In this document: piece after piece, positions 1-9,260 of the stretch
How positions within the stretch are numbered: the first letter of the stretch is position 1
Layout: the number at the start of each line of letters is the position of its first letter
The notes under the pieces: model-generated
Seen by the model: only the letters and a program-made list of their open reading frames with translations
Database searches by the model: none
Told to the model about the DNA's origin: nothing
Program-made: the position numbers and the translations under genes
Origin: Diphasiastrum complanatum
Lineage: Eukaryota; Streptophyta; Lycopodiopsida; Lycopodiales; Lycopodiaceae
DNA: 64,000 bases
NCBI GenBank assembly: GCA_029204225.1
Contig: CM055094.1
Span: forward strand, 66,982,536 to 67,046,535
Direction of reading: 5' to 3'

Positions 1-2017
1 AAGTTTCATCAACATGATTGTCCTTGTATTGTTAAATATATTCTTGACTGTTGAAATATTTATACCAACAAGTAATCTTGCTAGATTGTAGGTATAGGCA
101 TATATTGTTAATAATCCCTTTTATTAGATTCAAAAAGTTGAGTTTTTCATAAGTTGCTTTAATTATTTTTCATAGTCTATTAATAGATCGAATACCTTAA
201 TTCTATATTATCTTTTGGATTTGGTTATCATAATTTTTGAAGATTTAACTTTGTTATATTTGGACAAGATTTGACCATGTTATGGCCAAAATTGTCTTGC
301 TAAATTAGAGATTTTTTAAGAAATCTCTCACATGTGGTAGTAAATAAATGTGAATGTATGTTTACTTCGTTCACATCAACAATACTACTAAACGTCTCCA
401 CGCATATCATTGTGAGCACAAACGGGACCTTCAACAGTCACACACCACAACTATAGATACAAGCATGGATTGATGTAAATATGATCATAGATATGGCATG
501 TGCAAATTTTTTACTTGATGTCACTACGAGTAAAAAGACAAAAATGGATCTTTCACAAGAAGAAATATGTCCATGAAAAACACATAGATTTCGAGCATGG
601 ATATGTGAAGAATTAACCTTTATTCATGAGTGATAAAATGAATATTGCATCACATAACCATTGAATTCAAGCTAAATTGACTCATTCATACAACATGATA
701 TGACACGACTACAAAAAAAAGGAAAATCAACTTTACATATTCTATTTATGTGTATCTACACAAAAACTCATCTCACTATCCAATCACTAAACATTGGGTC
801 ATTATCTAAATACAAACATAATGTTTTAAGTGATCATAATCCAATGATGTAACATATTCTATGTCTACAAGAAACACAAAGTTATCACCACAAACCTCAT
901 TTTTCAATAGTTTTTGAAGCCATTGACATTCATGCCTTCATAGGTAGCAACTCATACATGTATTTAGTACCATGCACGCTGAAATCATTCATGTAAGGTT
1001 CACGTGAATATTCATTCTCAAGATGAATTCAGTAATTTTTCTCAGTATCAACTAAAAGGCAGATCCCAAGAGCTCAAAGAGCTTCAACTATCACCCACTA
1101 GGAATAGATTGTTCTATTTCAATGAATGGCAAAAGCATAGTAAGCATGAAGATCTTCAATTTTTTTCTAAAGGGTTAGGAATTTTATTACACATGGATCA
1201 AATCATCTTTTATAGTAAGCAATCCAAGTATTTGTTCTTTATGAAACAAGTAGGAACCACATCAAGGGTGTCATTACAGGAGAACACTAGCATTAGAAGC
1301 GATTTAACAACAAACTACAACTTCAAAGTAAAAGTCTCGCTAAGATTGCATCTATTGAATAAGTGAGTATTTACACAAAATGTTAGCAAGTCATCAACTC
1401 ATTTCCAAATTGTGACTATTCAACGCAAGTAGCAAATGATCATGTAATATTGACAATACTAGGAATAAAAGTATAAATTGAATTATATTAACATAACAAT
1501 ACTACTCTTTATCTAGAAACGATTGCATACATATATTGCATTAGCAATTTGCTTATTACAATAGCACAAATAATAATGCATTATCATGAAACATTCATAA
1601 ACTTCTTGTGTGCACATCAACATCCTCACACATCAGTAGACATCACAAGCAATGGACCATAGTAATGCTTAAAAAGGACCATTGTGATTCTGATTTTCAT
1701 AGAATTCGCATGTAACAATGCACTCTCCAACAACAAACTACAAGTTCTTCAGAGTAGAAGTTTAGCTAGATGTGCATCTTTAGAACAAGTGGGTATTCAC
1801 ACAAAATGCTAGCAAGTCACTTAGAACTTATTCCCAAACTCATGTGATTATTGATCACACAACCAGCAAAAGATCGTGTAATATAGACATGTGTACTACT
1901 AGTATATATAAGATCATACTTCCACAACAATACTATACTTCATCTAGAAACTATTGCGTACATATATTGTACTAGCAGCTTGCTTCTTAAGATAGCAGAG
2001 ATACACTTGTAATGTGC

Positions 2018-2656
2018 TCACGCATCCGTGGACATCTTAAGTAGTGGACCATTGAAAGGGTGAAAGCTGAACTGAATGTCACTGTCACCATTGCCGAGCA
2101 CGACGTAGGTTAGACCATTTATGGTTTTGCGGGCGAGACGGACGCCATTGGATTCCAAGTAATAGGTGTATATTGGTGGCCATATCCGCGGTTGGAATGG
2201 CTGTGGGACTATCTTGAACTCGGCAGCGTCCAGGGGCGTGGTGTAGTGAAGATACGTCGACCCTTGCGTCTCGATCAATCCCCACCTCGAAGCTAAGAGT
2301 TCCGGGAATGAGTTGAACGCGACAGTGACCGTGTCGTTCACGCACACGGTGGGGTGGGGGTTGAACGAAAAGGAATTAGTAGGAATCAACTGCACTGCAT
2401 CACCGAAATCATTTGAGGCGCCAGTAAAGTGCAGGAGCTGGTCGTTGCCACTGGATATTAAACCGCCCTCTTGCCAATCGGCGGAGATGTACAAAGGATT
2501 TGAATAAGTGACATCAGATTGCTCCGGGGTTCTAGTATACTTCACCGTTTCTTCACAAGCAATGCCATAGTGAGGGAGTAGGCAAAGTAAGAACAAAATG
2601 GCTGCCATAGAGGCAAGCTGATACTGCAAACGCAAATTGAGTTTTGCTGCTGCCAT
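2018..2656 (-). CDS. Secreted ~212-aa protein, possibly Kunitz/STI-like beta-trefoil (left-arm copy)
   Basis: This is the mirror copy of the right-arm gene at 6389-7027 and encodes the same 212-residue protein. The start is the ATG (MAAAKLN...) lying ~115 bp beyond a TATA box at 2771-2780. The open frame continues upstream to 2986, but that extension spans the TATA box and is unlikely to be translated. Residues ~18-34 form a hydrophobic signal peptide ending near HYGIA, followed by a ~178-residue mature chain with two cysteines (CEET, TVCVN). Transcription runs leftward, away from the repeat centre. The Kunitz-like reading is inference from the pattern of short beta-strand motifs (VTVAFNSF, SRWGLIE, EFKIV, then a C-terminal strand-rich block). 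No reactive-site loop could be assigned. Confidence 0.7.
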   Translation of the reverse strand: MAAAKLNLRLQYQLASMAAILFLLCLLPHYGIACEETVKYTRTPEQSDVTYSNPLYISADWQEGGLISSGNDQLLHFTGASNDFGDAVQLIPTNSFSFNPHPTVCVNDTVTVAFNSFPELLASRWGLIETQGSTYLHYTTPLDAAEFKIVPQPFQPRIWPPIYTYYLESNGVRLARKTINGLTYVVLGNGDSDIQFSFHPFNGPLLKMSTDA

Positions 2657-2770
2657 ACTATGTGTCGTGCTGTGCCCGTGGCTACAGAAGACAGACAGGG
2701 ATGCTACTCGCCAATATTTGTGAGAGGGGAGAGAGGGAGACGAAAGATGGATGAGAAGTGGGCTAGCCGC

Positions 2771-2780
2771 TATATATATT
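2771..2780 (-). promoter_or_regulatory. TATA box of left-arm gene
   Basis: An A/T run (AATATATATA on the minus strand) lies ~115 bp upstream of the chosen ATG. It is followed by a CT-rich leader typical of plant 5' UTRs. The identical element is at 6265-6274 in the right arm and has a counterpart in the third copy. Confidence 0.6.
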
Positions 2781-3346
2781 AGCGAGGAACTCCGAAGGTA
2801 GGAGGGAAAGCTTTGGGACTCTTGAAAGAAGCCGGCCCCTGAATACGGATTACGGTTAATGCCGATATAATATGAAGATAAACGAGCTTTTCGCCTTGAA
2901 TAGCTGATGTCAGATGAGCATTGAGCGCACATGCGAGAGAGAGGATGAAAAAGTAACACGCCAGAGAGTGTACTTCCCATGCTCACCGACCAGCCAACTC
3001 CCTACTACTTGAAGTTGACAATTCAAAGATTTGTGATCCATTATGACATAGACAATATCACATGAGCATTGACCAAATTTCCTCATCAAATACACGTGTT
3101 CAAATGGAAAACATTTGTCCAATTAAACACAAATCCCTTAATATTTTTTTTTTGCAAAGCTTACATATACTATTAGATTTTCACAAATGTATAATTACAA
3201 AAAGCTGGCAACCCAAGGCCAAGTTTGATAACAAGTCCAAAGGAAACCTCTACAACCCAAGAGGCACGGACTTCAGCACACCACGACAGTCCCAAAACTA
3301 ACTAGTATGCATAAAAAAAGCAGCCATACGCAGACAAGTCACTATT

Positions 3347-3954
3347 TTTGCAGAAAGTGTCAATTTCCACAAAAGGTTACTAACAACTAGATGAACAGTC
3401 ACTTTGGTTTTCTATGTTTAGTAGTAATCTTTGCCGACCTGGTAGTAGATAGATCTGAATCACACCTATGCACAATGAATCGGACGAAGGTTCTTTCTTT
3501 GTTTTTTGGTGTTTTCTAATGGTTTTTGCTCTGATTCTAAAGATCGGCTGGGAATTAATCTTTGCCCTTCAATCTAAGAGTTCTATGGATGAAATTGAAT
3601 CTGTCTGCAAGCTGGCAAAGGTTCTTCTCCAAGAAGCAAAAACTTATCAGCTCTGATGGTGGTTTTGGCTCTTTTTTGATCAAATCTAGTATAAGTGAAC
3701 AATTTTTGTTGTTTGCTCTGATTTCTTAGATCCAAATGGATGTTAAGAATAGTGATCTGAATAACTATCCCTGTTCAACAATCAGATTAGATTTCAAACA
3801 AGAAGATCTACTCAAATATGCAAAGTCAATTTCAATCTAACCCTAAAATGCAATTTTTGACCCTATTATGCCAAGACATGTCGATGCCTAATGCAAGCTA
3901 ACAATCATCCAAACATGCTACAAACTGTGGCGTAGCTCCCCGGCAACGGCAAAT
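3347..3954 (-). other. Spacer segment, probable gypsy leader remnant
   Basis: This stretch starts where the left arm ends and runs to an Asp-tRNA-type primer-binding site at 3937-3953. On the minus strand it would be the untranslated leader downstream of that site. The small open frames in it (for example 3468-3656) show no recognisable domain. No other structure was seen. Confidence 0.35.
3937..3953 (-). promoter_or_regulatory. Primer-binding site, tRNA-Asp type (gypsy)
   Basis: The plus-strand bases TCCCCGGCAACGGC match the 3' end of plant tRNA-Asp, with the final GCCA degraded to AAAT. In plant gypsy elements this site lies directly after the 5' LTR. Here it abuts a minus-strand LTR ending in ACTACA at 3955. 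Confidence 0.6.
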
Positions 3955-4659
3955 TGTAGTGACTTGATTTCCTATCCTATCCTCAACCCTAGATCCAACA
4001 GACAAGCATCAAGGAGATGAAGTTAGTCATCACGCCGAGGTTCATTCCCATGAGAGCGATAGCATATTCCAAAATCTAGCATGCTAAGATGATTTGCAAT
4101 TAACTCTAAGATCCACTAACACTATAGATTACACTACATCCATTAACCCTAAACTAATTAACACTACAACCCACAATAAGATAGATACTTGCTTCCTCTC
4201 TCTCTCTCTCTTTTTCTCTCTCACAAAAAGCATAAGAATATACAATCCCAATAACATTCTGGTCTAACAATTAGCAAATACAACAAAAGCATGAGAGATG
4301 GAGAGAAAGAGATAGAGAGCAAGGACATTCATAATTCATTTCATAAGAGGCTCAACCGCTTTTACAAACTTGAGTTTGCCCCTATTTATAGTGGAGAGGA
4401 GGGCATTTGTCTCAAAATCCCATTGGCCCATTCAAATCTAAAAAGAGTGGGAAACTCTTGCATTAATTAGAGCACCCAATTCGAATTTGAATTTTGGTGG
4501 GAACCCCTATTTTATTCACTAACTTGACATTTAGGCTTGTGACATTAATAGTCCCACAAAAAAGCCTAAAGTCCTTTTATTGACTTTTTTTATTAATCAA
4601 ATCTCTATGTGATCATCGGGTCACATTTACACACGCAGGGTGCCAAATCCCTCTCACTT
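3955..4659 (-). mobile_element. Gypsy LTR fragment (minus strand)
   Basis: On the minus strand the segment ends ...ACTACA next to an Asp-tRNA primer-binding site. It contains a strong TATA box (TATAAATA, plus coordinates 4383-4390) and long CT/GA-rich tracts. The outer LTR boundary is not defined; the plus-strand LINE block starts at 4660. No coding region is retained. Length and promoter placement fit an LTR, but there is no second LTR or target duplication to confirm it. Confidence 0.5.
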
Positions 4660-5901
4660 ATTAACTCGGGTTGCCTTGGGATCCGTAACCCTCCAACAGA
4701 GAAGAGGGAACTTTATTATGTTTAAAGAAGTCACGTTTATGAGAGTGACGATCCATAAGGAGAGGATAAAGAAAAAGAGAGACACCCAAATAATATTAGA
4801 CACCGATGTAAAATAAACTAAAAACCTACACTAAATAGAATGCTCCACGTAGAACAATTGAGAGGAGCGGGCTAGGACGTGTAAAAGCTCCACCAAAACC
4901 GCTTACACCTATAGAAAATCCACCAAAACCATTTACAAGGAAATGTGAAATGGCCAGAATCTGTTGAAGCTTCCCCAAATTTGTTTGCATCAGAAGAAAG
5001 TCCACCAATGTCATGCACAGGCTCACTTTTTCAAAACAAATCTAGAGAAACAAGTATCTCTATTCAAGTCAAATAAGAATCAGCGCTTTCCCTATCCTCA
5101 CAATATCTAAAGTCGTATCTGGACCTAACCGATAGTCCATTCCTAGGTAACGGGGACCACATTTCGAAGCAGAAATCACACTTCAAACATTTGTTATTAA
5201 TCTACTCAGCCTCTTGGCTTTGTTTGATCCACGTTGAAACTCATCATTTTTTGCACTTTTGGATCATAGCTCTGTAATAATCAGATGTTCTCCCTCTATT
5301 TTTCCTGAAAATTTTAACTCTCTTTGGTCCGTTTCGCATGACCGTTCCCATTGGTATAAGAGGCTTCGCCTAACTTGCTCCCTGCGCGTTGGGAAGCATC
5401 GATATCTTGCCTACTGTATTCTTACCAAGTCTCTCCCACTGTTGTCCTGACCGGTTGTTTGCCAGCTAGAAGGAAAAGTTGAGCACCTGTTCTTTTCCTG
5501 TCGAAGAGACTTATGGATTGAGCTTCCTCGCCGGGGTCTCACCTTCTCTATAGACATGGACAATGTTCTACTGGACAACTGCCCCATTTCAGATCGCTCT
5601 TCTCTCACTTGTTGGCATATCTATAGATTGGCGATTTTGTGCAAGTTTTGGATGGAGCAGCATCAGCAGGTTTTTGAGGGCTTTCATTCCCCTCTCCCAA
5701 TAGTGACTTGTCTGCGTATGGCTGCTTTTTTTATGCATACTAGTTAGTTTTGGGACTGTCGTGGTGTGCTGAAGTCCGTGCCTCTTGGGTTGTAGAGGTT
5801 TCCTTTGGACTTGTTATCAAACTTGGCCTTGGGTTGCCAGCTTTTTGTAATTATACATTTGTGAAAATCTAATAGTATATGTAAGCTTTGCAAAAAAAAA
5901 A
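4660..5901 (+). mobile_element. Internally deleted LINE spanning the right-arm boundary
   Basis: 4660-5290 matches the LINE 5' part at 41943-42571, and ~5291-5901 matches the LINE 3' part at ~54444-55050. The joint near 5290 removes ~2.4 kb of LINE (most of the reverse transcriptase). The left piece ends with a DHSSVIIRC motif like the end of an APE endonuclease. The right piece carries the RNase-H-like/zinc-knuckle C-terminal region and ends in a run of ten A (5892-5901), the expected LINE poly(A) tail. Its last 203 bp lie inside the right arm and are mirrored in the left arm, so the inversion breakpoint falls within the LINE. Confidence 0.85.
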
Positions 5902-6264
5902 TATTAAGGGATTTGTGTTTAATTGGACAAATGTTTTCCATTTGAACACGTGTATTTGATGAGGAAATTTGGTCAATGCTCATGTGATATTGTCTATGTC
6001 ATAATGGATCACAAATCTTTGAATTGTCAACTTCAAGTAGTAGGGAGTTGGCTGGTCGGTGAGCATGGGAAGTACACTCTCTGGCGTGTTACTTTTTCAT
6101 CCTCTCTCTCGCATGTGCGCTCAATGCTCATCTGACATCAGCTATTCAAGGCGAAAAGCTCGTTTATCTTCATATTATATCGGCATTAACCGTAATCCGT
6201 ATTCAGGGGCCGGCTTCTTTCAAGAGTCCCAAAGCTTTCCCTCCTACCTTCGGAGTTCCTCGCT

Positions 6265-6274
6265 AATATATATA
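6265..6274 (+). promoter_or_regulatory. TATA box of right-arm gene
   Basis: AATATATATA lies ~115 bp upstream of the ATG at 6389. A CT-rich stretch follows, with repeated CTCTC. It is conserved in the third copy. A related TATATATTAGCG lies in the decayed minus-strand copy near 18.71 kb. Confidence 0.6.
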
Positions 6275-6388
6275 GCGGCTAGCCCACTTCTCATCCATCT
6301 TTCGTCTCCCTCTCTCCCCTCTCACAAATATTGGCGAGTAGCATCCCTGTCTGTCTTCTGTAGCCACGGGCACAGCACGACACATAGT

Positions 6389-7027
6389 ATGGCAGCAGCA
6401 AAACTCAATTTGCGTTTGCAGTATCAGCTTGCCTCTATGGCAGCCATTTTGTTCTTACTTTGCCTACTCCCTCACTATGGCATTGCTTGTGAAGAAACGG
6501 TGAAGTATACTAGAACCCCGGAGCAATCTGATGTCACTTATTCAAATCCTTTGTACATCTCCGCCGATTGGCAAGAGGGCGGTTTAATATCCAGTGGCAA
6601 CGACCAGCTCCTGCACTTTACTGGCGCCTCAAATGATTTCGGTGATGCAGTGCAGTTGATTCCTACTAATTCCTTTTCGTTCAACCCCCACCCCACCGTG
6701 TGCGTGAACGACACGGTCACTGTCGCGTTCAACTCATTCCCGGAACTCTTAGCTTCGAGGTGGGGATTGATCGAGACGCAAGGGTCGACGTATCTTCACT
6801 ACACCACGCCCCTGGACGCTGCCGAGTTCAAGATAGTCCCACAGCCATTCCAACCGCGGATATGGCCACCAATATACACCTATTACTTGGAATCCAATGG
6901 CGTCCGTCTCGCCCGCAAAACCATAAATGGTCTAACCTACGTCGTGCTCGGCAATGGTGACAGTGACATTCAGTTCAGCTTTCACCCTTTCAATGGTCCA
7001 CTACTTAAGATGTCCACGGATGCGTGA
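6389..7027 (+). CDS. Secreted ~212-aa protein, possibly Kunitz/STI-like beta-trefoil (right-arm copy)
   Basis: Intact single-exon frame with start ATG at 6389 and stop at 7025-7027. The first 34 residues carry a hydrophobic core (AAILFLLCLLPHYG), a signal peptide for the secretory pathway. The mature part has two cysteines, one predicted N-glycosylation site (NDT), and beta-rich segments ending ...GPLLKMSTDA. I compared it mentally with soybean-trypsin-inhibitor-type (Kunitz) proteins. The length, the spacing of VTVAFNSF / SRWGLIE / EFKIV and the C-terminal strand pairs are compatible, but identity is low, so this is a hypothesis. A longer upstream start at 6059 is rejected because it would translate the TATA box. 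Copies at 55.5 kb (broken) and 18.5 kb (decayed) show a small gene family. Confidence 0.75.
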   Translation: MAAAKLNLRLQYQLASMAAILFLLCLLPHYGIACEETVKYTRTPEQSDVTYSNPLYISADWQEGGLISSGNDQLLHFTGASNDFGDAVQLIPTNSFSFNPHPTVCVNDTVTVAFNSFPELLASRWGLIETQGSTYLHYTTPLDAAEFKIVPQPFQPRIWPPIYTYYLESNGVRLARKTINGLTYVVLGNGDSDIQFSFHPFNGPLLKMSTDA

Positions 7028-7760
7028 GCACATTACAAGTGTATCTCTGCTATCTTAAGAAGCAAGCTGCTAGTACAATATATGTACGCAATAGTTTCTA
7101 GATGAAGTATAGTATTGTTGTGGAAGTATGATCTTATATATACTAGTAGTACACATGTCTATATTACACGATCTTTTGCTGGTTGTGTGATCAATAATCA
7201 CATGAGTTTGGGAATAAGTTCTAAGTGACTTGCTAGCATTTTGTGTGAATACCCACTTGTTCTAAAGATGCACATCTAGCTAAACTTCTACTCTGAAGAA
7301 CTTGTAGTTTGTTGTTGGAGAGTGCATTGTTACATGCGAATTCTATGAAAATCAGAATCACAATGGTCCTTTTTAAGCATTACTATGGTCCATTGCTTGT
7401 GATGTCTACTGATGTGTGAGGATGTTGATGTGCACACAAGAAGTTTATGAATGTTTCATGATAATGCATTATTATTTGTGCTATTGTAATAAGCAAATTG
7501 CTAATGCAATATATGTATGCAATCGTTTCTAGATAAAGAGTAGTATTGTTATGTTAATATAATTCAATTTATACTTTTATTCCTAGTATTGTCAATATTA
7601 CATGATCATTTGCTACTTGCGTTGAATAGTCACAATTTGGAAATGAGTTGATGACTTGCTAACATTTTGTGTAAATACTCACTTATTCAATAGATGCAAT
7701 CTTAGCGAGACTTTTACTTTGAAGTTGTAGTTTGTTGTTAAATCGCTTCTAATGCTAGTG
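7028..7760 (+). pseudogene. 3' flank with remnant of a second tandem gene copy
   Basis: 7360-7420 resembles the last ~20 codons of the intact gene (ending like ...GPLL.MSTDV, stop). The sequence after it (7437-7760) is a diverged repeat of the 3' flank of the intact gene (7030-7340): both contain the pattern AATATATGTA.GCAAT.GTTTCTAGAT and ACTTGCTA.CATTTTGTG. The locus was therefore once a tandem pair, of which only the tail of the second gene survives. A longer remnant is present near 58.05-58.27 kb. The same structure is mirrored at 1285-2017. Confidence 0.7.
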
Positions 7761-9154
7761 TTCTCCTGTAATGACACCCTTGATGTGGTTCCTACTTGTT
7801 TCATAAAGAACAAATACTTGGATTGCTTACTATAAAAGATGATTTGATCCATGTGTAATAAAATTCCTAACCCTTTAGAAAAAAATTGAAGATCTTCATG
7901 CTTACTATGCTTTTGCCATTCATTGAAATAGAACAATCTATTCCTAGTGGGTGATAGTTGAAGCTCTTTGAGCTCTTGGGATCTGCCTTTTAGTTGATAC
8001 TGAGAAAAATTACTGAATTCATCTTGAGAATGAATATTCACGTGAACCTTACATGAATGATTTCAGCGTGCATGGTACTAAATACATGTATGAGTTGCTA
8101 CCTATGAAGGCATGAATGTCAATGGCTTCAAAAACTATTGAAAAATGAGGTTTGTGGTGATAACTTTGTGTTTCTTGTAGACATAGAATATGTTACATCA
8201 TTGGATTATGATCACTTAAAACATTATGTTTGTATTTAGATAATGACCCAATGTTTAGTGATTGGATAGTGAGATGAGTTTTTGTGTAGATACACATAAA
8301 TAGAATATGTAAAGTTGATTTTCCTTTTTTTTGTAGTCGTGTCATATCATGTTGTATGAATGAGTCAATTTAGCTTGAATTCAATGGTTATGTGATGCAA
8401 TATTCATTTTATCACTCATGAATAAAGGTTAATTCTTCACATATCCATGCTCGAAATCTATGTGTTTTTCATGGACATATTTCTTCTTGTGAAAGATCCA
8501 TTTTTGTCTTTTTACTCGTAGTGACATCAAGTAAAAAATTTGCACATGCCATATCTATGATCATATTTACATCAATCCATGCTTGTATCTATAGTTGTGG
8601 TGTGTGACTGTTGAAGGTCCCGTTTGTGCTCACAATGATATGCGTGGAGACGTTTAGTAGTATTGTTGATGTGAACGAAGTAAACATACATTCACATTTA
8701 TTTACTACCACATGTGAGAGATTTCTTAAAAAATCTCTAATTTAGCAAGACAATTTTGGCCATAACATGGTCAAATCTTGTCCAAATATAACAAAGTTAA
8801 ATCTTCAAAAATTATGATAACCAAATCCAAAAGATAATATAGAATTAAGGTATTCGATCTATTAATAGACTATGAAAAATAATTAAAGCAACTTATGAAA
8901 AACTCAACTTTTTGAATCTAATAAAAGGGATTATTAACAATATATGCCTATACCTACAATCTAGCAAGATTACTTGTTGGTATAAATATTTCAACAGTCA
9001 AGAATATATTTAACAATACAAGGACAATCATGTTGATGAAACTTATAGAAGTCAAGCAAAAGAATGAAAATTTTGAATATGGTGGTCATCATGTGTGTTA
9101 CATCCACATCATGAATATATGATTTGGCATAATCCTAGACTTGAATACACGACG

Positions 9155-9260
9155 CTATTGGATTTATTCCTTTTCTCCCTAAATCCCATAATTAAGCTAG
9201 ATTCATTCATGTTGGTGCATATTTACTTGCATTGTTGTACAATCTACATAAATACATGAG
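9155..9260 (+). mobile_element. Fragment of Copia-D-type LTR
   Basis: The segment (TTGGATTTATTCC... CCTAAATCCCA... GCATATTTACT... TACAATCTACAT) follows the first ~105 bp of the Copia-D 5' LTR at 21487-21590 with scattered differences. It lies just beyond the right arm. No coding part follows. Confidence 0.5.

Larger units (their letters stand above)
1..3346 (-). repeat. Left arm of giant inverted repeat
   Basis: Every base compared here is the reverse complement of the right arm, with position p pairing with 9045 minus p. The coordinate sum stays constant from base 1 to 3346, so there is no net insertion or deletion, and I found no mismatch in the stretches checked, including a 10-base A/T run. 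Homology stops sharply after 3346. The outer end is beyond the window. The arm contains one copy of the secreted-protein gene (minus strand), its flanks, and the last ~200 bp of a LINE (3144-3346). Confidence 0.97.
5699..9044 (+). repeat. Right arm of giant inverted repeat
   Basis: Reverse complement of 1-3346. It begins inside the LINE 3' end and runs through the gene promoter, CDS, a 3' flank containing a decayed second gene tail, and ~1.2 kb of AT-rich sequence. Position 9044 pairs with base 1, so the true arm may be longer. The right arm is contiguous with its LINE 5' part, so it looks like the parental orientation and the left arm like the inverted duplicate. Confidence 0.97.

Noticed and set aside
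2018-2986. 322-residue version of the gene product starting at the upstream ATG (also 6059-7027)
   Set aside because: The extra ~110 codons cover the promoter, TATA box and CT-rich leader; the downstream ATG with a signal peptide is the better start.
7679-8041. 120-codon open frame in the arms (also 1004-1366)
   Set aside because: No domain, no homologue recognised, AT-rich composition, absent from the third copy; seen twice only because the arms are mirrored.
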